Shown: positions 17,518 to 26,821 of the stretch, one piece after another
Layout of the letters: every line of letters starts with the position of its first letter
How positions within the stretch are numbered: the stretch's first letter is position 1
From: Pseudarthrobacter sp. NamE2
Lineage (GTDB): Bacteria; Actinomycetota; Actinomycetes; Actinomycetales; Micrococcaceae
Assembly: GCF_005796205.1 (NCBI RefSeq)
Contig: NZ_VAHN01000002.1
Coordinates: forward strand, 186,001-250,000
DNA length: 64,000 nucleotides
Direction: 5' to 3'
Position numbers and translations under genes: made by a program
Notes under the pieces: model-generated
The model's input: only the letters and a program-made list of their open reading frames with translations
What the model was told of the DNA's origin: nothing
The model's database searches: none

Positions 17518-18495
17518 GTGGAGGCGGACCACAAACAGTTGGTGCAACTGCTGCCGCTCATGCCCGTGCTGGCTGAGCTCGGACGCACGGCGCACGTGAC
17601 TGGGACGGCCGAACTCCTGGGAGTACCCCAGTCCACGGTGAGCCGCGCGCTCGCCCGGGCCAGCGCCGTCGTCGGCACGGAACTCCTTGTCCGGGACGGC
17701 AGGGGCGTCCGGCTCACACCCGCTGCCCGCACCCTCCTGCCCTACATCGAGCAGGCACTGGCGGAGCTCCAGGCCGGGCTGGACCTGGTCCGGAATGAAT
17801 CGGAAGTGGTGCGGGGCAGGATTTCGGTGTCCTTCCAGCACACCTTCGGCGAGGCCACCCTGCCCCTGCTCATCAGCGCCTTCCGCAGCCGCCATCCCGG
17901 CGCCGGTTTCGCCCTGAGTCAGGGCGCGCGCAACGCCTGCCTGGAGCAACTGGCCTCCGGTGAAGCGGACTTGGCCCTCACCGCGCCCGTGGGAACAGCG
18001 GGCAGGGATGTGGAGTCCGCGGCGCTGTACCGGGAGCCGCTCCGCCTGGTGGTGCATCACGGCCATCCGCTTGCAGGGCGTCCGACGGCGGCGCTCGCCG
18101 ACATCAGGCATGACCCCTTTGTGGCCCTCGAGCCGGGGTATGGCATGCGCTCCCTCACCGACGCCCTGTTCCGGGAGGCGGGATACCGGCCCCGCATCGC
18201 CTTCGAAAGCCAGGACTCGCATACTGCCCGCGGTTTGGTGTCCGCAGGTCTGGGTGTGAGCATCCTGCCACCCGATGGCGACGGTCCTGGCCGGACGGTC
18301 AGCCCGGAGACCGGGAACCTGGGCTGGGTGGAGGTTCCGCTTGGGTCCGCACTGGCATTCCGCGAGGTGGGTCTGACCTGGCGGCGGCGCAAGCCCGGTA
18401 CGGAACCGGTGCCAGTCCGGTTGTTCCGTGAGATGGTGGTCGCCGAGGGTCCCCGGCTGCTCGCCGGTCTGGTCAGGCAACGGACCCGGCGCTGA
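17518..18495 (+). CDS. LysR family transcriptional regulator
   Basis: 325 residues. The N-terminal HTH (VTGTAELLGVPQSTVSRAL region, about 23-45) is followed by a periplasmic-binding-protein-like effector domain (about 95-300). The GTG start at 17518 sits behind a purine-rich GGGGAGAGGGGAGGAG tract. LysR proteins usually control the divergently transcribed neighbour, here the MFS gene ending at 16123. The C-terminus is Arg-rich. Confidence 0.9.
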   Translation: MEADHKQLVQLLPLMPVLAELGRTAHVTGTAELLGVPQSTVSRALARASAVVGTELLVRDGRGVRLTPAARTLLPYIEQALAELQAGLDLVRNESEVVRGRISVSFQHTFGEATLPLLISAFRSRHPGAGFALSQGARNACLEQLASGEADLALTAPVGTAGRDVESAALYREPLRLVVHHGHPLAGRPTAALADIRHDPFVALEPGYGMRSLTDALFREAGYRPRIAFESQDSHTARGLVSAGLGVSILPPDGDGPGRTVSPETGNLGWVEVPLGSALAFREVGLTWRRRKPGTEPVPVRLFREMVVAEGPRLLAGLVRQRTRR

Positions 18496-18518
18496 TCCCT
18501 GCTGTTGCGGGCGGCTAT

Positions 18519-18524
18519 TACTCT
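18519..18524 (+). promoter_or_regulatory. -10 box for the BadF-type kinase gene (leaderless)
   Basis: TACTCT is followed by 6 bases and the GTG at 18531. Confidence 0.4.
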
Positions 18525-18530
18525 TGTGAC

Positions 18531-19481
18531 GTGACCAACGCTGAAAAACCTTCCTCCCTTCCCGCGGATCAGACCGCGCCATCCGTCTTCACCGGGCCGG
18601 CCGGCGTCATCATCGGCCTGGACATTGGGGGGACCAAAACCCACGGCATCCGGTTCGAGAACGGAGTGGCCGTGGCTGACGAATCCGCCGGCAGCTCCAA
18701 CGTCCAGAACGTCAGCCGTGAGGAAGCGGCCCGGAACATCGCCGACCTTTTCAGCCGTATCGGCGGCGGAACCGTGTCGCAGGTGTACGCGGGATCAGGC
18801 GGAATCGATACCGACGAGGACGCGGCGGCGCTCGCATCGCTGATCCAGCCGCACGTGCCCGGGGCCCGGGTCACCGTGGTCCATGACTCACGCCTGCTGC
18901 TGGCCGCGGGCCGCGCCAGCACCGGCGTGGCAGTGATCGCCGGAACCGGATCGGCCGCCTGGGGCAGGAACACTGCGGGCACCGAAGCCCGGGCAGGCGG
19001 CTGGGGCTATCTCCTCGGCGACGAAGGCAGCGGATACTGGCTGGGCCGGGAAGCAGTCCGGCACAGCCTCAGGCGCATGAACCAGGGGCTGCCGGTGGAT
19101 GGCCTCACCGCTGCCCTGCTGCAGTCGTGCGGGGTGGACCACCCCAACCGGCTCATTGCGCTCTTCCACTCGCCGGACACCGGCCGCCGGTTCTGGGCGC
19201 AGCAGGCACGGCATGTGGTGGAAGCGGCTGCGGCGGGCCATCCCGAAAGCCAGGCCCTGTTGGACCAGGCCGGCCGGGACCTGGCAGCCCTGGCGCAGCA
19301 GGTGCTCCGCCAGTTGGGGGCAGCCGGGCCTGTCATCCTTGGCGGCGGGCTGGGCATGAACGTGGCACCGCTGCAGGAATCCTTCCGGCGGCACCTCGGC
19401 AGCGAGGGGGTCACCGATGTCCGCGTCCTGGACCAGGAACCGGTGTTCGGTGTGCTGCAGCTCGTGGCGGAGCCGGCCTAA
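18531..19481 (+). CDS. BadF/BcrA-type ATPase, probable N-acetylglucosamine kinase
   Basis: 316 residues of the actin-like ATPase superfamily. Phosphate-1 motif IGLDIGGTKTHGIRF lies near residue 28, and the phosphate-2/adenosine region reads AVIAGTGSAAWG, followed by GWGYLLGDEGSGYWLG. This subgroup contains eukaryotic-type N-acetylglucosamine kinases, so phosphorylation of an amino sugar, perhaps recycled from peptidoglycan, is likely. The GTG start is the leaderless candidate. No sugar transporter is adjacent. Confidence 0.8.
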   Translation: MTNAEKPSSLPADQTAPSVFTGPAGVIIGLDIGGTKTHGIRFENGVAVADESAGSSNVQNVSREEAARNIADLFSRIGGGTVSQVYAGSGGIDTDEDAAALASLIQPHVPGARVTVVHDSRLLLAAGRASTGVAVIAGTGSAAWGRNTAGTEARAGGWGYLLGDEGSGYWLGREAVRHSLRRMNQGLPVDGLTAALLQSCGVDHPNRLIALFHSPDTGRRFWAQQARHVVEAAAAGHPESQALLDQAGRDLAALAQQVLRQLGAAGPVILGGGLGMNVAPLQESFRRHLGSEGVTDVRVLDQEPVFGVLQLVAEPA

Positions 19482-19505
19482 GCCCGGCCCCTGAAGGGCC
19501 CGGTC

Positions 19506-20522
19506 TCAAACAGCCCGTTTCCGGGGTGTCAGCCTTACTGCCGGCAGCGGAGGAGCCGGGATGCGGCCGGCTTCGGCTCCCGCATCCTGGCCGTGGCCGG
19601 GGACCAGGCCGTACCTGGCTGCCGCCGTCTCCGGCTCCGGCAGCTCCGCCTGAGCCTCCCAGTCCTCCCTGGCCTGCTCCACTTCCTCGTGCGTGCGGCC
19701 CACGAAATTCCACCACATCAGCAGCTCCTCCTGGAACGGCTCCCCGCCGATGAGCAGGAAGCGTGTGCCCGGACGGGCCTCCAGCCGCAGTTCCGGCCGG
19801 CCGGTTCCCAGGTAGCCCAGCGGACCGGGAGGCAGCTCCTGCCCGTCCAGCGCCAGCCCGCCGTCGAGCACCAGGATGCCGTGCTCGAAGTCAGGGTTCA
19901 GGGGCAGCACCGCGGCACCCCCACAGGAAATGTCCGCACCCACAATCGGTGTGAACATTGTGGCTGCAGACGCCACGCCGGCCAGTTCGCCCACCATCAC
20001 CGTGGCGGTGAAACCTTCACCGCTCACCTGGGGCAGCTGCCGGTGCTGCTCGAACGCCGGCTGCCGGTGCCGCTCGTCGTCGGGCAGGGCCACCCACAGC
20101 TGGAGGCCGCGCTGCAGGGGCAGTTCCTCCCCGGCCGGCGGAAGCATCGCGAATTCCGAGTGGGATACGCCACGGCCCGCCGTCATGATGTTCAGCTCGC
20201 CCGGGCGGACCACAACGTCGCTGCCCACGCTGTCGCGGTGGCGGATGTGGCCGGCCAGCGGCCAGGTGACCGTCTGCAGCCCGATGTGAGGGTGGGGCAG
20301 GACGGACATCGCGGTCCGGTCCGGACCGAAGCTGTCCAGGAAGCACCAGGCCCCAATGGTGGGCAGGCCGCGCTGCGGCAGTGTCCGCTGCACGTTCATG
20401 GCACGCACCCCGCCCAGCGGCACTTCGCGTTCGGGCCACAGCTGCAGGCAGGGGCCCGCGCTGCCCTCAGCGCCCGCCGGAGGACAAACTTCCTGCTGGG
20501 GGGATATCTCCAAGTTGGTCAC
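19506..20522 (-). CDS. Pirin family protein
   Basis: 338 residues of the bicupin pirin family. The metal site is intact: two His in PHPHIGLQTV, then His and Glu in the GRGVSHSE segment of the N-terminal cupin. Bacterial pirins have been linked to quercetinase activity or to control of central metabolism; the role here is open. The GTG start at 20522 lies 6 bases after TAAAGT on the minus strand. It converges on the kinase gene. Confidence 0.88.
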   Translation of the reverse strand: MTNLEISPQQEVCPPAGAEGSAGPCLQLWPEREVPLGGVRAMNVQRTLPQRGLPTIGAWCFLDSFGPDRTAMSVLPHPHIGLQTVTWPLAGHIRHRDSVGSDVVVRPGELNIMTAGRGVSHSEFAMLPPAGEELPLQRGLQLWVALPDDERHRQPAFEQHRQLPQVSGEGFTATVMVGELAGVASAATMFTPIVGADISCGGAAVLPLNPDFEHGILVLDGGLALDGQELPPGPLGYLGTGRPELRLEARPGTRFLLIGGEPFQEELLMWWNFVGRTHEEVEQAREDWEAQAELPEPETAAARYGLVPGHGQDAGAEAGRIPAPPLPAVRLTPRKRAV

Positions 20523-20528
20523 CCTCCA

Positions 20529-20534
20529 ACTTTA
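20529..20534 (-). promoter_or_regulatory. -10 box for the pirin gene (leaderless)
   Basis: On the minus strand TAAAGT is followed by 6 bases (which include GGAGG) and the GTG at 20522. Confidence 0.4.
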
Positions 20535-20688
20535 GGCCCGCGCCGGCGTGACGGGTCGGGGCGGGCGCTGTTTGCCCTGCCAAACGGGGAAGGGGCCCAT
20601 CCGGAAGGTCCTCGGCCCCGAATGGTCACAGTAGGGATTCCTTTGCCCGGATTAGGTGCTGCTGCTGGTGATGCCGGCTCCGGATTGG

Positions 20689-20699
20689 GTTACCGTAAC
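20689..20699. promoter_or_regulatory. Short perfect palindrome upstream of the osmoprotectant operon
   Basis: GTTAC-C-GTAAC lies 69 bases before the first gene of the betaine/choline-type transporter. It is a possible operator. The rest of 20523-20767 shows no other clear element. Confidence 0.25.
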
Positions 20700-20767
20700 T
20701 ACAGCGTGCCGATGACAGTGCCGCGGTGCCGGTTGGCGCCGACCAAGAGAACAGGTAAGTCCGCACC

Positions 20768-21868
20768 ATGGACCAGGCGATGATCGAGTTTCAGAGCGTG
20801 ACCAAGCAGTACCAAAGCGGGCAGCCGGCCGTGGACAACCTGTCGCTGTCCATCGCGAAAGGGTCCATCACTGTCTTCGTGGGACCGTCCGGCTGCGGGA
20901 AGACCACCTCGCTGCGGATGATTAACCGGATGGTGGAGCCGACGTCCGGCACCATCACCGTGGGCGGGAGGGACGTCACCTCGGTCCCGGCCGCGGAACT
21001 GCGCCGCTCCATGGGGTATGTCATGCAGCAGGCCGGGCTGTTGCCGCACCGCTCCGTGCTGGACAACATCGCCACCGTTCCCCGGCTGAACGGCGTGCCA
21101 AAGTCCCAGGCCCGCAAACGGGCGGAGGAGCTCCTGGACGTGGTGGGACTGGCCCGCCCGCTCGGAAAAAGGTATCCCTCGCAGCTTTCCGGCGGCCAGC
21201 AGCAGCGCGTGGGCGTGGCCCGCGCCCTCGCCGCGGACCCGCCGGTGCTCCTCATGGATGAACCCTTCAGCGCAGTTGATCCGGTGGTACGGGACGAACT
21301 CCAGCAGGAACTGCTGCGGCTGCAGAAGGACCTGGCCAAGACCATCGTTTTCGTCACCCACGACATCGACGAGGCCACCACGCTGGGCGACAAGGTGGCC
21401 GTGTTCGCGGTGGGCGGCAGGCTGGCCCAATACGCCACACCGGAAGAGATCCTGCGCGCCCCGGCCAACGACTTCGTGGCGTCCTTCGTGGGCAGGGACC
21501 GGGGGTTCCGGCACCTTGGGTTCACTCCGTCCGACGGCGTCACGCTCCACCAGGTGCCGACCATTGTCCAGGGACCGTCCGGTTCCACGTCGGATCCTTC
21601 CGCTGCCGGCGGCTGGCAGCTGGTGGTGGACGAGGCAATGCGCCCGCTCGGCTGGTCCATTCCCGGATCCGAAACGGAGGTCATTCCCGGTGGTTCCCTG
21701 TTCCACCCCGGGGACAGCCTGCGCCGGGCCCTGGACGCGGCGCTGTCATCGCCGTCGGGCCTGGGCGTGGCAGTGGACGCCGAAGGCCGGGTCCGGGGAG
21801 TCATCCGCGGCGGCGAGGTCCTTGCCCTGATTGAAGAGGCACGCCAGCTGCGGCAGGCTGCCCTCTGA
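20768..21868 (+). CDS. Osmoprotectant (glycine betaine/choline) ABC transporter, ATPase subunit
   Basis: 366 residues of the OpuCA/ProV type. Walker A is GPSGCGKTTS, the signature [10 protein letters not shown] and Walker B LLMDEPFSAVD. The last 100 or so residues form a CBS-like regulatory region. It energises uptake of quaternary ammonium osmolytes. The start may be ATG 20768 or ATG 20780. The next gene starts on the last base of this one's stop region (ATG 21868), so the four genes form one operon. Confidence 0.92.
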   Translation: MDQAMIEFQSVTKQYQSGQPAVDNLSLSIAKGSITVFVGPSGCGKTTSLRMINRMVEPTSGTITVGGRDVTSVPAAELRRSMGYVMQQAGLLPHRSVLDNIATVPRLNGVPKSQARKRAEELLDVVGLARPLGKRYPSQLSGGQQQRVGVARALAADPPVLLMDEPFSAVDPVVRDELQQELLRLQKDLAKTIVFVTHDIDEATTLGDKVAVFAVGGRLAQYATPEEILRAPANDFVASFVGRDRGFRHLGFTPSDGVTLHQVPTIVQGPSGSTSDPSAAGGWQLVVDEAMRPLGWSIPGSETEVIPGGSLFHPGDSLRRALDAALSSPSGLGVAVDAEGRVRGVIRGGEVLALIEEARQLRQAAL

Positions 21869-22596
21869 TGGAGTGGTTCCTCGCCAACAGCGGCATGGTG
21901 CTGGACCGCGCGGGCCAGCATATGGTGCTGGCCATCGTGCCCATGGTCCTTGGGCTGCTGGTTTCCATCCCGCTGGCCCAGCTCGCCCGTCAGCACCGCG
22001 CCCTGCGGTCCGTGGTGCTGACAGCCTCATCGCTCCTGTACACCATCCCGTCGCTGGCCCTGTTCATCATCCTGCCCACCATCCTCGGCACCCGCATCCT
22101 GGACCCGCTCAACGTGGTGGTGGCCTTGACCATCTATGCCGTGGCACTGCTGGTCCGCGCAGCCCTGGACGCCTTCGATTCCGTGGACGCTGACGTCAGC
22201 CAGGCCGCCGTGGCCATGGGCTACAAGCCGCTCGCCAGGTTCCTTCAGGTGGACCTCCCGCTGTCCCTTCCGGTCCTGTTCGCCGGTCTGCGGGTAGTGT
22301 CGGTGAGCAATATTTCCCTGGTGAGCGTGGCCGCGCTGCTGGGGATCGGCAACCTCGGCATGCTGTTCACCTCCGGCCTGCAGCGCGACTTTGTGACCGA
22401 AGTGGTAGTGGGCATCGTTGCCATCCTGGTTTTGGCGCTGCTGATGGATGCCCTCCTGGTCCTGCTCGAGCGGATCCTTACGCCCTGGGAGCGGGCAGGG
22501 AAGGGCCGCGGTCCGCGGACGCAACCGGAGAACGCCGGCGGGGCTGCCGACGCTGACCTGGGCCTGTCCCTGCCGAAGACCGGAGGAAACGCATGA
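21868..22596 (+). CDS. Osmoprotectant ABC transporter permease (OpuCB-type)
   Basis: 242 residues with about 5-6 membrane helices and the BPD_transp_1 loop (DAFDSVDADVSQAAVAMGYK, the EAA-like motif) near residues 98-118. It overlaps the ATPase gene upstream and the second permease downstream by 4 bases. A hydrophilic tail of about 40 residues ends the protein. Confidence 0.92.
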   Translation: MEWFLANSGMVLDRAGQHMVLAIVPMVLGLLVSIPLAQLARQHRALRSVVLTASSLLYTIPSLALFIILPTILGTRILDPLNVVVALTIYAVALLVRAALDAFDSVDADVSQAAVAMGYKPLARFLQVDLPLSLPVLFAGLRVVSVSNISLVSVAALLGIGNLGMLFTSGLQRDFVTEVVVGIVAILVLALLMDALLVLLERILTPWERAGKGRGPRTQPENAGGAADADLGLSLPKTGGNA

Positions 22597-23336
22597 GCGT
22601 CTTCTCCGATACCTTCGCCTGGCTGGCCGACCCGGAGAACTGGACAGGCAGCACCGGTATTCCCGCCCGGCTGGGCGAGCACCTTCAGTACACCGGGCTG
22701 GTGATGCTGATTGCCGCAGCCATCGCCGTGCCGGTGGGGCTCTACGTGGGACACACCGGCAGGGGACGCGTGGCCATCGTTGGGTTGGCAGGCGCCCTGC
22801 GCGCCCTGCCGACGCTCGGCCTGCTGACCCTCTTCGTGCTGCTCGCCGGCATCGGGCTGATGCCGCCGGTCTGGGCCCTGGTCATCCTCACGGTGCCGCC
22901 GCTCCTGGCCGGAACCTATGCCGGAATTTCCAGCGTGGACCGCAACGTGGTGGACGCCGCCCGCGCCATGGGGATGACCGAACTGCAGGTCCTCTTCCGG
23001 GCGGAGCTGCCCAACGCCCTGACCGTAATGTTCGGGGGCTTTCGGACCGGCGTGCTGCAGGTGATTGCCACGGTGTCCGTGGTGGCCTACATCAACCTCG
23101 GCGGCCTGGGCCGCTACCTCTTTGACGGCCTGGTCCTCAGCGACTTCCCGCAGATGCTGGGTGGTTCCCTGCTCATCGCGGCGCTGGCCATCGCCGTCGA
23201 TCTTCTCCTTTCCCTGTTCCAGAGGCTGTTCCTGACCGCAGGCGCCGCCCGGCAGTCCCGCCGCAGCCAGCAGGCTGCGGCCGATCCCACAGGCCCCGTA
23301 CCCGCGGAGGCTGTTGTCCAAGGAGGTAAACCATGA
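22593..23336 (+). CDS. Osmoprotectant ABC transporter permease (OpuCD-type)
   Basis: 247 residues and about 5-6 membrane helices, with the EAA-like motif VDAARAMGMTELQVLF. It pairs with the preceding permease to form the membrane channel. The start overlaps the upstream stop (ATGA) and its end overlaps the binding-protein start by 4 bases. AAGGAGG lies just before that next start. Confidence 0.92.
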   Translation: MSVFSDTFAWLADPENWTGSTGIPARLGEHLQYTGLVMLIAAAIAVPVGLYVGHTGRGRVAIVGLAGALRALPTLGLLTLFVLLAGIGLMPPVWALVILTVPPLLAGTYAGISSVDRNVVDAARAMGMTELQVLFRAELPNALTVMFGGFRTGVLQVIATVSVVAYINLGGLGRYLFDGLVLSDFPQMLGGSLLIAALAIAVDLLLSLFQRLFLTAGAARQSRRSQQAAADPTGPVPAEAVVQGGKP

Positions 23337-24295
23337 AACAAAGCCATCACCCACGCCTGGGCAGGCGGTCCTTCGGCGGGCTGGCCGCAGGGCTCGGACT
23401 GGCAATGGCGCTGTCCGCCTGCGGTGGCTCGTCCGATCCCCTGGACGATGCCCCGGCGACCAGTGCCGAGGCATCCGGCGGGGCGACTTCACTGGTGGTA
23501 GGCTCGGCCGACTTCCCCGAAAGCCAGATCATCGCCGAACTGTACGCAGGGGCGCTCAACGCCGCCGGCGTCACGGCCACCACCAAACCGAACATCGGCT
23601 CCCGCGAGGTCTACTTCAAAGCAGTAGAGGACGGTTCCGTGGACGTGGTGCCCGACTACACAGGCAACCTGCTGCTGCACGTGGACAAGGAAGCCACCGA
23701 GGAATCGGCCGAGGACATCGCCGCCGCCCTTCCGGACAAGCTGCCGGACGGCCTCGCCGTGCTGGAACCGTCAAAGGCGGAAAACAAAGATGCCATGGTA
23801 GTCACCAAGGCCACGGCGGAGAAGTACCAGCTGAAGTCCATCGAGGACCTGGCCAAGGTCTGCTCCGAGATCACCGTCGGCGCCCCGGCCACCTTCGCCG
23901 AGCGGGCCTACGGGCTGCCGGGCCTGAAGGAGAACTACAACTGCGAGCCCCGGAAGCTGGAGCCCTTCAGTGACGGCGGCGGCCCGCTGACCCTCAAAGC
24001 GCTGCTCGAGGACCAGGTGCAGGTGGCGGACATCTACACCACCACCCCGTCCATCGCGGACAATGACCTGGTGGTCCTGGAGGATCCCAAGAACAACTTC
24101 ATCGCCCAGCAGGTTGTCCCGCTCTACAACGAGGCCAAGATGACGGACAAGGCCAAGGAAGCGCTGAACAACGTCTCCCGGATGATGACCACGGACGACC
24201 TGATCAACCTCAACCGCGCCGTCAGCGGCAGCCAGAAGCAGGGCGCCAAGGAGGCGGCCGACGCCTGGCTGAAGGAGAAGGGCATCGCTAAGTAG
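23333..24295 (+). CDS. Osmoprotectant ABC transporter substrate-binding lipoprotein
   Basis: 320 residues of the OpuBC/OsmF/ProX type. A lipoprotein signal ends in ALSAC with the lipidated Cys30. The mature protein begins with the ligand-domain segment VVGSADFPESQIIAELYAGAL. It captures betaine- or choline-like osmolytes outside the membrane. AAGGAGG lies 5 bases before the ATG. It is the last gene of the operon, and two hairpins follow. Confidence 0.92.
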   Translation: MKQSHHPRLGRRSFGGLAAGLGLAMALSACGGSSDPLDDAPATSAEASGGATSLVVGSADFPESQIIAELYAGALNAAGVTATTKPNIGSREVYFKAVEDGSVDVVPDYTGNLLLHVDKEATEESAEDIAAALPDKLPDGLAVLEPSKAENKDAMVVTKATAEKYQLKSIEDLAKVCSEITVGAPATFAERAYGLPGLKENYNCEPRKLEPFSDGGGPLTLKALLEDQVQVADIYTTTPSIADNDLVVLEDPKNNFIAQQVVPLYNEAKMTDKAKEALNNVSRMMTTDDLINLNRAVSGSQKQGAKEAADAWLKEKGIAK

Positions 24296-24335
24296 GCACC
24301 TTCCGTGCAGCCGTCAGGCTGCCTGCACGGTGATT

Positions 24336-24381
24336 ACGACGGCGGGTGCCGGGCTTGCAAAAGTCCGGCAGCCGCCGTCGT
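24336..24381. terminator. Long hairpin after the osmoprotectant operon
   Basis: Ten perfect pairs (24336-24345 with 24372-24381), one mismatch and six more pairs enclose a 12-base loop. A smaller stem (GCAGCC-GTCA-GGCTGC, 24307-24322) precedes it. No T tract follows, so it may end transcription or protect the 3' end. Confidence 0.5.
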
Positions 24382-24437
24382 GCATGTGTGGGCGACGTCT
24401 CAACGGCCGAACATCACACTTGTGGCATATTTGAGGA

Positions 24438-25658
24438 ATGGCAGAATTCAGGCAGTCCACGAAGCTCAACAACGTCCTTTACGACATCCGTGGACCGATC
24501 CTGCAGGCCGCCCAGCAGATGGAAGCCGAGGGCCACCGGATCCTCAAGCTCAATATCGGCAACCCCGCGCCGTTCGGCTTCGAAGCGCCCGACGCCATCC
24601 TGGTGGACATGATCCGCCACCTTCCCCACGCCCAGGGCTACAGCGATTCCCACGGCATCTTTTCAGCCCGCACCGCCGTGTCGCAGTACTACCAGACCCG
24701 CGGCATCCAGAACATCCACGTGGACGACATCTACCTGGGCAACGGGGTCAGCGAGCTCATCACCATGTCCCTGATGGCCCTGCTCGACGACGGCGATGAA
24801 GTCCTGATCCCCACGCCCGACTACCCGCTGTGGACCGCTTCCGTGGCGCTGGCCGGAGGCAGGCCCGTCCACTACCTCTGCGACGAGGACTCCGGCTGGC
24901 AGCCTGACCTGGAGGACCTCGAAGCCAAGATCACGCCCCGCACCAAAGGCATCGTGGTGATCAACCCGAACAACCCCACGGGCGCCGTCTACCCCAAGGA
25001 GACGCTGAAACGGATTGTTGCCCTGGCCGAGAAGCACGGCCTGGTGCTGTTTGCCGACGAGATCTACGAAAAGATCCTCTACGAGGATGCCGTCCACATC
25101 AACCTTGCCGGGCTCACCGGCGACCACGTCCTGTGCCTGACCTTCAGCGGATTGTCCAAGGCATACCGCGTCTGCGGCTACCGGGCCGGCTGGATGGCCA
25201 TTTCCGGCCCCAAGAAGGACGCCGCCGACTACCTTGAGGGCATCAGCCTGCTGGCCAACATGCGGCTCTGCGCCAATGTCCCGGCGCAGCACGCCATCCA
25301 GACGGCCCTGGGCGGATACCAGAGCATCAACGACCTGATCCTGCCCGGCGGACGCCTGCTGGAACAGCGCAACAAGGCCTATGACATGCTCAACGCCATT
25401 CCCGGGGTGAGCACGCAGCAGGCCAGGGGAGCCCTGTACCTGTTCCCGAAGCTGGATCCCGAGGTCTACCACATCCGCGATGACGAGAAGTTCGTCCTGG
25501 ACCTCCTCCGTGAGCAAAAGATCCTCGTCTCCCACGGACGCGCCTTCAACTGGGTGCGGCCGGACCATTTCCGCATGGTCACCCTGCCGAACGTGAAGGA
25601 CATCGAAGAGGCCGTGGGCAGGATGGGGGACTTCCTGAGCAGGTACCAGGGGAACTAG
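24438..25658 (+). CDS. PLP-dependent aminotransferase, AlaA-like (class I/II)
   Basis: 406 residues of the fold-type I aminotransferase family. The PLP-binding lysine is in LTFSGLSKAYRVCGYRAGW, the cofactor Asp in FADEIYEKILY, and NPNNPTGAVY is present. Close relatives make alanine from pyruvate and glutamate. ATG 24438 follows TGAGGA and, 6 bases upstream, CATATT. The frame ends 54 bases before the PPK2 gene. Confidence 0.9.
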   Translation: MAEFRQSTKLNNVLYDIRGPILQAAQQMEAEGHRILKLNIGNPAPFGFEAPDAILVDMIRHLPHAQGYSDSHGIFSARTAVSQYYQTRGIQNIHVDDIYLGNGVSELITMSLMALLDDGDEVLIPTPDYPLWTASVALAGGRPVHYLCDEDSGWQPDLEDLEAKITPRTKGIVVINPNNPTGAVYPKETLKRIVALAEKHGLVLFADEIYEKILYEDAVHINLAGLTGDHVLCLTFSGLSKAYRVCGYRAGWMAISGPKKDAADYLEGISLLANMRLCANVPAQHAIQTALGGYQSINDLILPGGRLLEQRNKAYDMLNAIPGVSTQQARGALYLFPKLDPEVYHIRDDEKFVLDLLREQKILVSHGRAFNWVRPDHFRMVTLPNVKDIEEAVGRMGDFLSRYQGN

Positions 25659-25711
25659 CCTGTGCTCACGGGCGCTTTCGGCCCGGAAGCACTTCGCGGA
25701 AAGGATTCCCT

Positions 25712-26566
25712 ATGGCAGGCGCCCTTCGGTTCGAACAGCATCCTTCTGAAACCCTGAGGGCAGGCGACGGATTTTGCCTGTCCGATATCGACCCCGACTC
25801 CACTCCGGGCTACACCGGAACCAAGGATGACGGCAAGGCGCTGCTGGGCGAGATGGACGACGAGCTGGCCGACCTGCAGGAAAGGCTGTTCGCCGAGTCC
25901 CGTTTTGGCGGCCGCAAAAGGATCCTGCTCATCCTGCAGGCCATGGATACGGCCGGCAAGGGCGGCATCGTCAAGCACGTTATGGGGGCGATGGATCCCC
26001 AGGGTGTGCAGTTCAAGGCATTCAAGGCGCCCACCACGGAGGAGAAGTCCTACGACTTCCTCTGGCGGATCGGGAAGGAGGTCCCTGCGGTCGGCATGGT
26101 GGGGGTCTTCGACCGGTCCCACTACGAGGACGTCCTGATCCATCGCGTCCACCGCTGGGCCAGCCCGGAGGAGATCAAACGGCGCTACGTGGCCATCAAT
26201 GAGTTCGAGGGGCGCCTCATCGAATCGGGGACAAGGGTGGTGAAGGTGATGCTACACATCAGCGGCGAGGAACAGAAGAAGCGGCTGCTGGCCCGGCTGG
26301 ACAACCCGGCAAAGCACTGGAAGTACAACAGGGGCGACCTCGACGAGCGGGCGTTCTGGGACGACTACATGAACGCCTACCAGGCTGCCTTCGACGAAAC
26401 CAGCACACGGGACGCCCCTTGGCACGTGATCCCGGCCAACAAGAAGTGGTACGCCCGCATCGCCGTGCAGCAGCTGCTCATCGGTGCGCTGGCGGAGCTG
26501 AACCCCGAATGGCCGAAAGCGGACTTTGACGTCCCCACGGAGCGCGAACTGATCCTGCGGTCCTGA
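25712..26566 (+). CDS. Polyphosphate kinase 2 family protein
   Basis: 284 residues of the PPK2 family, which move phosphate between polyphosphate and nucleotides. The Walker A-like loop is QAMDTAGKGG (76-85), and the lid/Walker B part reads GVFDRSHYEDVL. Downstream basic residues in IKRRYVAINEFE fit polyphosphate binding. Whether it phosphorylates NDP or AMP cannot be told with certainty. GGAAAGGA lies ahead of the ATG. It converges on xseB. Confidence 0.9.
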   Translation: MAGALRFEQHPSETLRAGDGFCLSDIDPDSTPGYTGTKDDGKALLGEMDDELADLQERLFAESRFGGRKRILLILQAMDTAGKGGIVKHVMGAMDPQGVQFKAFKAPTTEEKSYDFLWRIGKEVPAVGMVGVFDRSHYEDVLIHRVHRWASPEEIKRRYVAINEFEGRLIESGTRVVKVMLHISGEEQKKRLLARLDNPAKHWKYNRGDLDERAFWDDYMNAYQAAFDETSTRDAPWHVIPANKKWYARIAVQQLLIGALAELNPEWPKADFDVPTERELILRS

Positions 26567-26602
26567 CAGGCCCTGCGGCCCGTTTCCGTTCCGGGGCGGA
26601 TC

Positions 26603-26821
26603 CTAGAGCGGCTGGTCGCGGGAAGCGGCCAGCCGCTTCCTTGCCCCCTCCAGCCATTCCTCGCAGCGCGCTGCCAGCGCTTCACCGCGTTCCCACAGCG
26701 CCAGCGATTCTTCCAGGCTCGCGCCGCCCGCTTCGAGCCGGCCGACCACGGCAATCAACTGTTCGCGCGCTTCCTCGTAGCTCAGGCCCGCGACGCCGGC
26801 GTCCGTTTTCTGCTCACTCAC
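26603..26821 (-). CDS. xseB: Exodeoxyribonuclease VII small subunit
   Basis: 72 residues, the usual size. The core [20 protein letters not shown] and the [12 protein letters not shown] helix are typical of XseB. The GTG start at 26821 overlaps the xseA stop in the string GTGAGTGA, which ensures coupled synthesis. It forms the multimeric ExoVII complex with XseA, which degrades single-stranded DNA. Much longer readings of this frame run back into xseA and are not needed. Confidence 0.93.
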   Translation of the reverse strand: MSEQKTDAGVAGLSYEEAREQLIAVVGRLEAGGASLEESLALWERGEALAARCEEWLEGARKRLAASRDQPL

